Part shown: positions 1 through 8,279 of the stretch, one piece after another
How positions within the stretch are numbered: the first letter of the stretch is position 1
Layout: each line of letters begins with the position of its first letter
From: JAFAXD01 sp963760435
GTDB lineage: Bacteria; Pseudomonadota; Alphaproteobacteria; Rhizobiales; Xanthobacteraceae
Reading direction: 5' to 3'
NCBI GenBank assembly: GCA_963760435.1
Contig: CAVXDE010000026.1
Coordinates: forward strand, 62,001-126,000
Length of the DNA stretch: 64,000 bases
Made by a program: the position numbers and the translations under genes
The notes under the pieces: generated by a model
Seen by the model: the letters and a program-made list of their open reading frames with translations, nothing else
Told to the model about the DNA's origin: nothing
Databases searched by the model: none

Positions 1-294
1 GATCATGGCGCAGCGACCATCCATATGCAGGCCCACGCGCATACGGCCATGCACGACCACGTCGGGCATCAGCATTCAATGGCACCCGAGCGCCAGGCAC
101 CGCCGGACCACGGCAAAAAAGCCGATGTGCAGTGCTGCGGTCTGGCGTTCACGAACGTTCTGCCGCCGGTTCTGACCGAGGTGGCAGCTCCCGTTTCAGT
201 GCGCGCTCGCACAATTGTCGAGCACCCGCGCCAATTCGCGGACCGCACTCCCGACCGCCTCTACAAGCCACCGATCGCCCGCCTGTCGATTTGA
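1..294 (+). CDS. Small His-rich metal-cluster protein (5' end outside window)
   Basis: The reading frame is open from the first base, so the true start may lie upstream; the first internal ATG is at 25. The visible part begins with many His and Met residues (HAHTAMHDHVGHQHSM), then a Cys pair (QCCGL) and the ending PDRLYKPPI. Small proteins with this make-up and ending, often grouped with DUF2946, commonly sit at the head of copper or heavy-metal efflux operons in alphaproteobacteria. Its position just ahead of a lipoprotein, a TolC-type channel and copper proteins fits. A metal-binding role is inferred from composition and neighbours only. Confidence 0.5.
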   Translation, partial: DHGAATIHMQAHAHTAMHDHVGHQHSMAPERQAPPDHGKKADVQCCGLAFTNVLPPVLTEVAAPVSVRARTIVEHPRQFADRTPDRLYKPPIARLSI

Positions 295-384
295 ACCCGC
301 GTGCGTTGCGGCCGAGCGCCGCCGCGCCCGCATCATCATTTTGACAGCGAGGATATCGTGCGAGCCCTATCTAGGGCGAAGCAC

Positions 385-645
385 ATGGCTGCGCGAGCGG
401 CGTGTGCGATCGCTCATCTCAAACCGCACAGCCGCGCGCTTGCGATCGTTTTGGCCCTGGTCGGCTGTGCGCCGCCTCCGCCCGCCCCACTCGCGGGTCG
501 CGATCCCGCCAACCCAAATAGCGGTGCACCGCAGGCCGAGTATCGGTCTGGGGTCGGCCCATATACGAGCCTGCGCCCGACTGCGCCCGCTGCGGCGGGC
601 GAACCGAGCGCCGATCAGTCATCAACCTCCAAGTCTCGACCGTAG
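385..645 (+). CDS. Small lipoprotein of the efflux operon
   Basis: 86 residues. A hydrophobic signal (ALAIVLALVGC) ends in a lipobox with the modified Cys at about residue 28, followed by a Pro/Ala-rich low-complexity tail. No catalytic motif is visible. The ATG at 385 is preferred because it leaves a normal-length signal; a GTG at 358 in the same frame would make it longer. The TolC-type gene begins 6 bases after the stop, so co-transcription is likely. Short proteins of this style recur beside TolC-type channels in rhizobial metal-efflux operons, but the function is unknown. Confidence 0.55.
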   Translation: MAARAACAIAHLKPHSRALAIVLALVGCAPPPPAPLAGRDPANPNSGAPQAEYRSGVGPYTSLRPTAPAAAGEPSADQSSTSKSRP

Positions 646-651
646 GAAGCC

Positions 652-2127
652 ATGCGGTCGCGCATCTGCATTCCATCCATCGGGTTTTTGCTTGAGGCAT
701 GCCTTGAGGCGGCGCGGCTTCGGTTCTATGCGCTGCTGATGTTGGCTCTCCTGCTGTCGAGCTGCGTGTGGTTCTCGCCCGACAGCGGCATGAAGGCTGT
801 CTCCGATATTGCCGCACAGGACATCGGCAAAGATGCCGCGGCAATCCGCAACCCGGACGAAGCATACGAAGCGCACACGGTCGTTGCCCGACTGCTCGGC
901 CGACCATTGACTGCGAATGCGGCGGTACAGATTGCATTGTTGAACAATCGCGGGCTGCAGGCATCCTACAACGAGCTCGCAATCGCTGAAGCGCAGCGGG
1001 TCGGCGCCAGCCTTCCGCCCAGTCCGACGTTCTCGCTGTTCCGGGTATCAGGCTCGGTAGAAACCGAGATCGAGCGCCAGCTGGTCATCGACATCGTCGC
1101 GCTCGCGGCGCTACCCGCCGCGTCGGAGATCGCGACGACGCGCTTTCATCAGGCGCAGCTGCGGGCCGCGGAAGACACGTTGCGTATCGCCGCGCAAACG
1201 CGGCGCGCCTATTACCGCGCCGTCGCCGCTCGTGAGTTCGTCGATTATCTGATGCAGACCCAGACCGCCGCCGAGACATCCGCCAAATTCGCGCATGGCC
1301 TCGGCGAGTCCGGCGCGATGAACAAGCTCGACCAGGCGCGGGAACAGGCGTTCTACGCTGAGGTCACCGCCCAGCTTGCGACGGCCCGCGAGGTCGCTGC
1401 GGGCGAGCGCGAGGCACTCGTGCGCCTCATGGGGTTGTGGGGCGACGACCTGCGATTCAAGCTTCCGACGTCGCTGCCACCGCTCCCGGCACATGTGAAG
1501 AACCTCGCCGGCATTGAACTCGAGGCGGTCGGGCGTCGCGTCGACCTGCAGATCTCGCGCTTGGAAACTGAAGCGCTGGCCCGGTCCTACGGCCTGACCA
1601 AGGCGACGCGCTTCGTCAGCATTTTCGACGCCGGCCCCGCAGACAAAACCATCATCGACAAACAGCTGGGACAAACGTTGCGGGAGCCGGGATTTGCGCT
1701 GCAATTGCAGGTGCCGCTGTTTGATTTCGGTGAAGCACGCCTACGCGAAGCCGAAGCCAGCTACATGCGTTCCGTCAATCGCCTGCTCGATCGTGCGGTG
1801 ACTGTTCGGTCCGAAGCGCGCGACGCTTACCGGACCTATCGGTCGAGCTACGATATCGCCATGCACTACCGGCGCGAGGTCTTGCCGCTGCGCAAGATCA
1901 TCTCGGACGAGACGCTGCTCCGCTACAACGCCATGCTGATCGACGTGTTCGCGCTGCTCGTGGAAGCCCGCCAACGCATCAGCATCAATCTCGCGGCAAT
2001 CGATGCGCAGCGCGCGTTCTGGCTCGCCACCGTTGATTTGAACACAGCCGTCATGGGTGGCGGGGTCGTCGGCTCGAAGCGCGACGAGCCGAGAGCCACG
2101 TTGGACGCACCGGCTGGGGACCAATGA
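652..2127 (+). CDS. TolC-family outer membrane efflux lipoprotein
   Basis: 491 residues. Outer-membrane channel that would connect to an inner-membrane pump and periplasmic adaptor to release substrate, probably metal ions, outside the cell. The N-terminus carries a lipobox (LALLLSSC, Cys about 38). The body has the two-fold repeated helical pattern of outer membrane efflux proteins, including the segment PLFDFGEARLREAEA in the second repeat. No RND pump or adaptor gene is present in the window, so partners must lie upstream of base 1 or elsewhere. Downstream genes are copper proteins, suggesting a CusC-like role. Family call is secure; substrate is inferred. Confidence 0.85.
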   Translation: MRSRICIPSIGFLLEACLEAARLRFYALLMLALLLSSCVWFSPDSGMKAVSDIAAQDIGKDAAAIRNPDEAYEAHTVVARLLGRPLTANAAVQIALLNNRGLQASYNELAIAEAQRVGASLPPSPTFSLFRVSGSVETEIERQLVIDIVALAALPAASEIATTRFHQAQLRAAEDTLRIAAQTRRAYYRAVAAREFVDYLMQTQTAAETSAKFAHGLGESGAMNKLDQAREQAFYAEVTAQLATAREVAAGEREALVRLMGLWGDDLRFKLPTSLPPLPAHVKNLAGIELEAVGRRVDLQISRLETEALARSYGLTKATRFVSIFDAGPADKTIIDKQLGQTLREPGFALQLQVPLFDFGEARLREAEASYMRSVNRLLDRAVTVRSEARDAYRTYRSSYDIAMHYRREVLPLRKIISDETLLRYNAMLIDVFALLVEARQRISINLAAIDAQRAFWLATVDLNTAVMGGGVVGSKRDEPRATLDAPAGDQ

Positions 2128-2149
2128 GGATTTACAGGGAGTTCCTGAC

Positions 2150-3475
2150 ATGATGTCACGTCGCGGATTTGTGAGCTCGGCCGCCATTTTGACCGGCGCG
2201 GCCGTTGTCAGCGGGCGCGCCCAAGCCGCAAGCATTCCGGAAGCGCCAACGACGCGCACGACCGCCATGCAGCCGCCTGTCTTTCCGGCGAGTGGTCCGG
2301 ACTATCAACCGGTCGCAACGCTCAACGGATGGACCCTCCCCTGGCGCATGAACGGCGATTTCAAGGAATTCCATCTGGTTGCTGAACCGGTTGTGCGCGA
2401 ATTTGCATCCGGCATGAAGGCGAACCTGTGGGGCTATAACGGCCAGGCACCCGGCCCCACGATCGAAGCGGTCGAAGGCGACAAAATTCGCATCTTCGTC
2501 ACCAACAAATTACCCGAGCACACAACGGTGCACTGGCACGGGCTCATACTCCCCAACGGGATGGACGGTGTCGGCGGGTTAACTCAGCCGCATATCAAAC
2601 CAGGCCAGACATTCGTCTACGAGTTCGAGCTGAAGAAAAGCGGGAGCTTCATGTATCACCCGCACTCCGACGAGATGGTGCAGATGGCCATGGGGATGAT
2701 GGGCATGTTCGTGGTGCATCCGCGCGATCCCAAGTTTCGCCGGGTCGATCGGGATTTCGTCTTCATCATGAGCGCCTACGCCATCGATCCGGGCACCTAT
2801 CTGCCCAAGGTCTCGGAAATGACCGACTTCAACATGTGGACCTGGAACAGCCGCGTCTTTCCGGGAATCGATCCGATGCCGGTCCGGCTCGGCGACCACG
2901 TTCGCATTCGTATCGGCAACCTGACCATGACCAATCATCCGATTCACATCCACGGCCACACGTTCGCGGTGAGCTGTACGGATGGCGGCTGGGTTCCGGA
3001 AGGCGCGCAATGGCCGGAAGCCACCGTGGACGTGCCGGTCGGCTCGATCCGCGCGGTCGACTTCCTCGCCGACAATCCGGGCGACTGGGCCCTGCATTGC
3101 CACAAGACCCATCACGCCATGAACGCGATGGGACACAACGTGCGCAACATGATCGGCGCCAATCAGCGGCCACTCGCCCGCGACGTCCGGCGCCTCGTCC
3201 CCGACTACATGCCGATGGGATCCGAAGGGATGGCGCCGATGGCGCAGATGCAGATGCCCATGCCAGACAACACGCTGCCCATGATGACCGGGTTTGGACC
3301 ATTCGGACCGCTGGAAATGGGCGGCATGTTCACCGTCATCAAGATTCGCGAGGGGTTGGCGGCAAACGACTACAAGGATCCGGGGCCGTACAAACATCCG
3401 CAAGGAACGGTTGCTTATGAAGTCGAGGCACCCACGCCGCCTCCCGCAAGGCAATCACCGAAATCAAAGTCCTAA
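2150..3475 (+). CDS. Multicopper oxidase, CopA/CueO-like
   Basis: 441 residues. Periplasmic multicopper oxidase, expected to oxidise Cu(I) or another small reductant using O2. All four copper motifs are present: HWHG (128-131), HPHS (170-173), HPIHIHGH (263-270), and HCHKTHHAMNAM (316-327), which fits HCHxxxHxxxxM including the type 1 Cys and axial Met. A Met-rich stretch near 370-395 (MAPMAQMQMPMP) resembles the copper-binding loops of CueO/CopA. The N-terminus SRRGFVSS followed by a hydrophobic segment looks like a Tat signal, as expected for export of a folded copper enzyme. ATG 2150 is chosen because AGGGAG lies 7 bases upstream and the start immediately precedes the Tat motif. Confidence 0.92.
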   Translation: MMSRRGFVSSAAILTGAAVVSGRAQAASIPEAPTTRTTAMQPPVFPASGPDYQPVATLNGWTLPWRMNGDFKEFHLVAEPVVREFASGMKANLWGYNGQAPGPTIEAVEGDKIRIFVTNKLPEHTTVHWHGLILPNGMDGVGGLTQPHIKPGQTFVYEFELKKSGSFMYHPHSDEMVQMAMGMMGMFVVHPRDPKFRRVDRDFVFIMSAYAIDPGTYLPKVSEMTDFNMWTWNSRVFPGIDPMPVRLGDHVRIRIGNLTMTNHPIHIHGHTFAVSCTDGGWVPEGAQWPEATVDVPVGSIRAVDFLADNPGDWALHCHKTHHAMNAMGHNVRNMIGANQRPLARDVRRLVPDYMPMGSEGMAPMAQMQMPMPDNTLPMMTGFGPFGPLEMGGMFTVIKIREGLAANDYKDPGPYKHPQGTVAYEVEAPTPPPARQSPKSKS

Positions 3476-3499
3476 GCGATCAAGAGGAGCAGATAATCA

Positions 3500-3973
3500 A
3501 TGCCCACACGCAGTCTCCGCGCCGCAACCGTGCTGTCGGCCATCGCTTTGGCTGCAGTCCTAAGTCATCTCGGACACGCTCAAGCCCATGAAGCGCATTT
3601 GTACTTCTCGGCGGGCCAGCCAGGTGATCCCAAGAAACCAGCACGAACTGTCACGATTTCGATGCGTGAAATGCAGTTCGAGCCGTCGCGTATTGAAGTG
3701 CATAAAGGCGAGCAAATTCGGTTCGTTCTGCGAAACGTAGGAACCGAAAGTCACGAATTCGTGCTGGCCACCCCCGACGAGAACCGCAAGCACGAGGAGG
3801 TCATGAAGAAATTCCCCAACATGGAACACGATGACCCGAATGCAAAGCGGGTGGCGCGTTCGGAGTCCGCCGAGCTGCTATGGGCGTTCACCAAACCGGG
3901 CGAGTTCGAGTTTGCCTGTCTCATTCCCGATCACCGTGAGTACGGAATGGTCGGGACCGTTGTTGTGAAATGA
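3500..3973 (+). CDS. Cupredoxin-domain copper protein
   Basis: 157 residues: signal peptide (cleavage after about residue 29, AQA) then one cupredoxin domain. Type 1 copper ligands are visible as His85 (SHEF), Cys140, His145 and Met150 (FACLIPDHREYGM), the C-x4-H-x4-M loop of plastocyanin/azurin-like proteins. It probably carries electrons or Cu in the periplasm for the multicopper oxidase encoded 24 bases upstream. A ribosome site (AGAGGAG) lies 11 bases before the ATG. Similar blue-copper proteins pair with multicopper oxidases in other copper-resistance operons. Confidence 0.87.
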   Translation: MPTRSLRAATVLSAIALAAVLSHLGHAQAHEAHLYFSAGQPGDPKKPARTVTISMREMQFEPSRIEVHKGEQIRFVLRNVGTESHEFVLATPDENRKHEEVMKKFPNMEHDDPNAKRVARSESAELLWAFTKPGEFEFACLIPDHREYGMVGTVVVK

Positions 3974-4001
3974 TTAGGCTCCGCAAGGAAGGACATATCC
4001 G

Positions 4002-4298
4002 ATGCGAAAAATTGGTTTGATGCTGGCTAGTCTGCTGCTGTTGGCGGCTTCACCACAGCTGCACGCTCAATCGTCGTTGGTCGATGGTCAAGTGACCAAG
4101 GTTGATGCCGCTTCAGGAAAGATCACCATCAAGCATGGCCCGTTCAAAAAATTCGACATGGATGATCCGATGACAATGGTCTATCCGGTCCAGGATCCGG
4201 CCATGCTCAAAACCGTGAAGCCCGGGGATAAGGTCAAGTTCGACGCGGACAGCATCAACGGTCAGATCACGGTGACAAAGATTCAGAAGACCAAGTAA
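4002..4298 (+). CDS. CusF-like periplasmic copper-binding protein
   Basis: 98 residues with a signal peptide (cleavage near HAQ, residue 23). The rest is a small OB-like fold of the CusF/CusF_Ec family (PF11604 type): KHGPFKKFDMDDPMTM. His45, Met57 and Met59 correspond to the Cu(I) ligands His36, Met47 and Met49 of E. coli CusF. The Trp44 that caps the Cu(I) site in CusF is replaced here by an acidic residue (DD at 54-55). It is the last gene of the copper operon and probably shuttles periplasmic copper to an efflux pump. The family is clear; altered copper chemistry is an inference. Confidence 0.82.
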   Translation: MRKIGLMLASLLLLAASPQLHAQSSLVDGQVTKVDAASGKITIKHGPFKKFDMDDPMTMVYPVQDPAMLKTVKPGDKVKFDADSINGQITVTKIQKTK

Positions 4299-4330
4299 GC
4301 GGAACGACGCGCATCCCTGATCGGCACGAT

Positions 4331-5710
4331 CTACCGAATCGTAATCCACGCCACCAACGCGCCGCAAAACTGCACGGCAGCGCCGATGAGCATCGCTGTG
4401 CCTAGGCCCTCGGTGCCACCATGCCACACGGCAAACGCAGTTCCGAGGAACGCCACGCCGAGCGTGGCCCCGGTCATGCGCGCGACATTGATCAACGCCG
4501 ACGCCGTACCGGAACGCGCGGCGCTCACCGCATCGACCGCAACCGACATCAGCGGGCCGGTATTGAGCCCCATGCCGATCCCGGCGAGGACGAGCCCAAC
4601 CTGTGCGAGGACGAACGGCTGACCCGACTTCGTCCCCGCCAGAACCAACAGGCCGCAGGCGATCACAGCCGTGCCGCCGGCGGTCATGACGCGCACGCCA
4701 ACGCGCTGCGCCATGTGTCCCGATCGCGGCGCGATCAGGAAAAACGCCAGTGCGCATGGGACGAGCGCGAGACCTGCCGTCTGCGGGGTCAAGAACCCGG
4801 ACGACTGCCAGACCAGCGGCACAAGAAAGATCACACCGTATACGCCGAATGTCATCGATGCGGTGGCGACGATGGCGCCGCAGAACGAGCGGTTGCGAAA
4901 CAAATCAAGCGGGACCAGCGCGCCGTCCTGGGCGCGATCCTCGACCAGCAGGAACAATGGCAACGCAATGATCGACAGCAGCAGCGCAAGAAGCGACGCG
5001 CCATCGCCACCGAGTCCGACGATGCCGACGTAGACGAGCCCCCCGAGAACGACGGCGCCGAGGATCTGACCCAGGAAATCCTCATGCCGATCCGCCGGAT
5101 CGGACGATTCGGGTACCACCATTGTCGCGAGCACCAAGGCGGCGAGCGCGAGTGGCACAACGAGCAGAAACACACTCGGCCAGCCGAACCACGCGATGCA
5201 GAACCCGCCCAGCGTCGGCCCGATCACGAAAGCAAGGCCGTTGCAGCTTGCCCAAACGCCCAGCGCGCGCCGGCGCTCTGCCTGATCCGTGAAGACGACA
5301 CGCACGATCGCGAGCGACGCGGGCAACAGCAGCGCTGACCCGAGGCCGGCCACTGCGCGCGCGGCGATCAGGACATCGACCGAGAGTGAAAAGGCGCAGC
5401 CAAGTGACGCGATCATTAAAATGGCTGCACCGATTTGAAACGCCAGTCGGCGGCCATACAGATCGGCAATCAAGCCACCGGTCAACAACAGCGTCGCATA
5501 GACGAGGTTGTAGGCATCGAGCACCCATTGCAGCTCTGTGACCGAAGCGCGGAACGCGCTGCCAATTGGCTGCATTGCGAGGTTGACAACGGACGTATCA
5601 ACCTGCGCGACCAGCACGCCAAGACAGAGGGTCAACAGCACGACGGGTTTGTGACGATCGCGCTTCGTGATGCGCGCGGGCGCGACTGCGGCATGAGGGT
5701 GGTGGTTCAT
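4331..5710 (-). CDS. MFS drug exporter, DHA2 (EmrB/QacA) family
   Basis: 459 residues. Proton-driven multidrug exporter in the inner membrane. After a short cytoplasmic N-terminus, many hydrophobic helices follow. Family motifs include LVAQVDTSVVNLAM in helix 1 (motif D1 of DHA2 transporters), GGLIADLYGRRLAF (motif A) and GPTLGGFCIAWFGWPSVF (motif C), the latter typical of antiporters. It is divergent from the YafY-type regulator at 5804, with a perfect palindrome between them, so local repression or activation by that regulator is likely. It converges on the copper operon with a 32-base gap. The substrate cannot be read from sequence. Confidence 0.85.
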   Translation of the reverse strand: MNHHPHAAVAPARITKRDRHKPVVLLTLCLGVLVAQVDTSVVNLAMQPIGSAFRASVTELQWVLDAYNLVYATLLLTGGLIADLYGRRLAFQIGAAILMIASLGCAFSLSVDVLIAARAVAGLGSALLLPASLAIVRVVFTDQAERRRALGVWASCNGLAFVIGPTLGGFCIAWFGWPSVFLLVVPLALAALVLATMVVPESSDPADRHEDFLGQILGAVVLGGLVYVGIVGLGGDGASLLALLLSIIALPLFLLVEDRAQDGALVPLDLFRNRSFCGAIVATASMTFGVYGVIFLVPLVWQSSGFLTPQTAGLALVPCALAFFLIAPRSGHMAQRVGVRVMTAGGTAVIACGLLVLAGTKSGQPFVLAQVGLVLAGIGMGLNTGPLMSVAVDAVSAARSGTASALINVARMTGATLGVAFLGTAFAVWHGGTEGLGTAMLIGAAVQFCGALVAWITIR

Positions 5711-5755
5711 GCGGGGTCCTGTTCTTCCTGTTCGGTGGAAGATAGGACTCCCCTA

Positions 5756-5773
5756 CTGACAGCCTTCTGTCAG
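5756..5773. promoter_or_regulatory. Operator palindrome between MFS exporter and YafY regulator
   Basis: Perfect inverted repeat CTGACAG-CCTT-CTGTCAG, 46 bases from the MFS start and 31 bases from the regulator start. It is the only strong palindrome in the divergent promoter region, and fits a dimeric HTH protein controlling both genes. Confidence 0.65.
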
Positions 5774-5803
5774 GAGTGTAGCCTCCATGGAAGGAGAGCT
5801 GCC

Positions 5804-6586
5804 ATGCGCCGCGCCGATCGCCTGTTCGACATCATCCAGGTCCTCCGCACCGCGAAGGGGCCAGTCACCGCTGAGACATTGGCCAAACACCTCGAGGTGA
5901 CGGTGCGAACCGTGTACCGCGACGTCGCCACGCTACAGGCGCGCCGCGTACCAATCGAGGGCGCAGCCGGCATCGGCTACATGCTGCGGCGCGGGTTCGA
6001 CCTCCCGCCGTTGATGTTCAGCACGGAGGAAATCGAAGCCATCGCCGTTGCCATGCGCATGCTCCGCCGCACCGGCGATGCGGGACTGCAAGCTGCGGCC
6101 GAGACCGTGTTGTCAAAAGTGACCGTCGCGGTGCCGGACGCGCTGCGCGCGCATCTGACCGAACCGCCGTTCGTGGTCTCGCGCCGTGGCGCGCCGCTGC
6201 CACCGGTTGCTGATCTTGCCGCCATTCGCGCCGCAATCCGAAACGAACGCAAGCTGCGCATCGGTTACGGCGATGAGAAAGGCGCCCGTACCGAGCGCAC
6301 CATCTGGCCATTTGCGATCGCCTATTTCGCCGAATCCACGCTCGTGAATGCCTGGTGCGAGCTGCGCGACGACTTTCGCCATTTCCGCGCGGATCGCATC
6401 CTTGATTGGAATATGCTCGATGAAACCTTTCCACTTAGTGGGAGGCTCCTGTTCGCGCGTTGGCAAAGCCGCTTCGGCTTCGAGGATAAAACAAACACCA
6501 ACATCCCGCGCTCGCCGCAACATCAAGTCACGGCCAGATCAACGCCCCCAGCACAAGCGCAGCTTCGCCGGCGAGCACGCCAATAA
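5804..6586 (+). CDS. YafY-type (DeoR-like HTH + WYL) transcriptional regulator
   Basis: 260 residues. The N-terminus RRADRLFDIIQVLRTA with RTVYRDVATLQARRVPIEG is the HTH_11 domain of YafY-family regulators. The middle and C-terminal parts (LRIGYGDEKGARTERTIWP, ELRDDFRHFRADRI) match the WYL ligand-binding domain. ATG 5804 is chosen for the strong AAGGAGA site just upstream. It probably controls the divergent MFS exporter and itself through the palindrome at 5756-5773. The last 30 or so residues (after SRFGFED) look unlike the family and run 59 bases over the 3' end of azlD, so the natural stop may have been lost or shifted. Confidence 0.82.
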   Translation: MRRADRLFDIIQVLRTAKGPVTAETLAKHLEVTVRTVYRDVATLQARRVPIEGAAGIGYMLRRGFDLPPLMFSTEEIEAIAVAMRMLRRTGDAGLQAAAETVLSKVTVAVPDALRAHLTEPPFVVSRRGAPLPPVADLAAIRAAIRNERKLRIGYGDEKGARTERTIWPFAIAYFAESTLVNAWCELRDDFRHFRADRILDWNMLDETFPLSGRLLFARWQSRFGFEDKTNTNIPRSPQHQVTARSTPPAQAQLRRRARQ

Positions 6587-6872
6587 ACACCGAACGCCTC
6601 GCTAGCAGAAACGCGACAAATCCGATGACCACGGCGCTGACGCGCACGGCCAGCGCCACAGTGGCGAGCGCGCCAGGCGGACTCAGGATCAGTTGCGCGA
6701 TGATGCCGGCAAGCACCGCCGTCGCAACGGCGCGCACCCACACCAGCAGCTCCGAGCCTTCGTCAAGTCCGCGCGCGATGACGATCCCCAGGACGCGCCA
6801 GATCTCGTTGGGCAAGAAGCCGACCAGCACCAAGGCGAGATAAGGCCCGAGGTCGCGAACCGTCGCGGTCAT
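6528..6872 (-). CDS. azlD: AzlD-family branched-chain amino acid exporter small subunit
   Basis: 114 residues with four predicted membrane helices (for example YLALVLVGFLPNEIWRVLGI and AVVIGFVAFLLARRSVFIGVL). AzlD is the small partner of AzlC in LIV-E-type exporters. Its ATG overlaps the azlC stop by four bases (ATGA), implying translational coupling. It converges on, and overlaps by 59 bases, the 3' end of the YafY-type regulator gene. Confidence 0.8.
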   Translation of the reverse strand: MTATVRDLGPYLALVLVGFLPNEIWRVLGIVIARGLDEGSELLVWVRAVATAVLAGIIAQLILSPPGALATVALAVRVSAVVIGFVAFLLARRSVFIGVLAGEAALVLGALIWP

Positions 6873-7591
6873 GCGCCCTCCCGTAGCCGGTGAACCGCAA
6901 AGGCAATCGTGCCGGCAAGCACGCCGCCGATCAGCAGCGCGAGATCGACTTTCGCCAATGCGAATATCGGCGTGAGACCAAGCCCCAAAATAAATGCCAG
7001 CTTGTCGACCAGCTCGCGACTGTTGCGCGCGACCGAGACCGTGAACGACATCGGCGTGAGAAACAGAACCGCTGCAGCAAACAGTGCTGGCAGCCGTTGC
7101 GCCAACATGAATCCAACCACAGTGGCGACCAGCGTCGGCGCCATGAGGCCAAGACCAAGGCCATTGCAGAACGCCACCCGCCGCTCCGGCGGGAGACCGG
7201 GCGCCATGCGCAAGCTCTCGACCCACATGCTGACCGCAGTGAGATGCGCGGGCAGCAGCAGATGCCAGAACCGCGTCGCCTTGGTCCTGATGAGGGGCAG
7301 CAGCGCAGCAACCATGGGCAACAGGCGGATCCCGCTCAGGCTCACGGCGATGGCTGCCTCACCGGCAGACAGGCCGGAACCCAGCGCCGTCGCCACGATG
7401 ACCTGCGCCGGACCGGCCCAGATCAGGACCGTCGAGACCAGCGCCCAGGTGAGGCTGAAGCCAAGATCATGACACAGCGCCCCATAGCCGATGAAGGTGC
7501 CGAACATCACGTAGATGAACACCGACTTCGCCGCGGACTTGGCGCCGATCACGAAGGCGCCGGCCGATGAGGGCGTATCAACTGCGGACAT
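6869..7591 (-). CDS. azlC: AzlC-family branched-chain amino acid exporter large subunit
   Basis: 240 residues starting at MSAVDTPSSAG. Inner-membrane protein of the AzlC family, which with AzlD exports branched-chain or other amino acids and analogues. Family features include FGTFIGYGALCHDLGFS, STVLIWAGPAQVIVA and GLGLMAPTLVATVVGF, and about seven hydrophobic segments. An upstream in-frame start would add 30 Arg-rich residues unlike the family, so 7591 is preferred. It is divergent from the small gene at 7752. Confidence 0.82.
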   Translation of the reverse strand: MSAVDTPSSAGAFVIGAKSAAKSVFIYVMFGTFIGYGALCHDLGFSLTWALVSTVLIWAGPAQVIVATALGSGLSAGEAAIAVSLSGIRLLPMVAALLPLIRTKATRFWHLLLPAHLTAVSMWVESLRMAPGLPPERRVAFCNGLGLGLMAPTLVATVVGFMLAQRLPALFAAAVLFLTPMSFTVSVARNSRELVDKLAFILGLGLTPIFALAKVDLALLIGGVLAGTIAFAVHRLREGA

Positions 7592-7751
7592 GGGGGGTGC
7601 TGTCCCACGGCATACCGCGTGGCGCAACCGCCATCGCGGCAATGCTGCTCCCCGAAGCCCCCGGCGGGCGCACCATGACATAAGATCGCCACGCTCGGGC
7701 GTTCTCCTACCGCATCGGGAGTGCTGGGGGCACCGTAGAGGAGTGCCTTCG

Positions 7752-8180
7752 ATGTGCGACTATAGCCTGCAACATTTGGCATCACGCCCCGCAAAAGTGG
7801 GCGACAAGCTCGTAAGCACCAAATTCTCACACTCGCTCACCGGCGGGTTCTGCGCTGTCGGCGAGCCGAACGTGGCTGTTTGCTTGCAGCCGGGAACCGA
7901 ACTTGCGTTCGAACGCGAGATCGAATGCGAAGCCGGCTTCCGTATTCTCCCGCCGCGCAAGCTTGGTGCCAGAGTGGCACGGTTCCGACGTGTCAATGAA
8001 GCACAGCCGAGCATGCATCATGATGCGCTCGAGCTGCCGGGCGGCAAGGTCGTGTTGGTGACCTACCTGCATGAGGGGCAGCGCGCGACCGTCCTGCAAC
8101 TGCCCGCCAGCGATCGTGCGCAACAGACGGAGCACGAGGCGACAAGCGCCGAGACGCATCGTCGGTCAGAGCGCGTGTGA
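7752..8180 (+). CDS. Conserved hypothetical protein
   Basis: 142 residues, starting MCDYSLQHLASRPAKVGDKL, with a good AGAGGAG site 9 bases upstream. No signal peptide or membrane helix. The sequence (TGGFCAVGEPNVAVCLQPGTEL) has a soluble beta-rich look and Cys at 2, 35 and 45. I recognise it only as the type of small protein found repeatedly in Bradyrhizobium-like genomes with no assigned function. It has its own promoter region and is closed by a strong terminator, so it is probably a single-gene unit. Confidence 0.6.
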   Translation: MCDYSLQHLASRPAKVGDKLVSTKFSHSLTGGFCAVGEPNVAVCLQPGTELAFEREIECEAGFRILPPRKLGARVARFRRVNEAQPSMHHDALELPGGKVVLVTYLHEGQRATVLQLPASDRAQQTEHEATSAETHRRSERV

Positions 8181-8204
8181 CGCTGCAAGACTTTCATCGC
8201 AATG

Positions 8205-8238
8205 AAAAAGGGCCATCGAAGATTCGATGGCCCTTTTT
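8205..8238. terminator. Bidirectional rho-independent terminator
   Basis: Perfect inverted repeat: a 16-base arm beginning AAAAAGGGCC (8205-8220), spacer GA, and the exact complement ending GGCCCTTTTT (8223-8238). A/T tracts flank both ends, so it can stop the 7752 gene on plus and clpA on minus. Confidence 0.9.
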
Positions 8239-8279
8239 GTTTGATCGCTGAGCGAATCGACGAGCTCAGAGCGTGCCGG

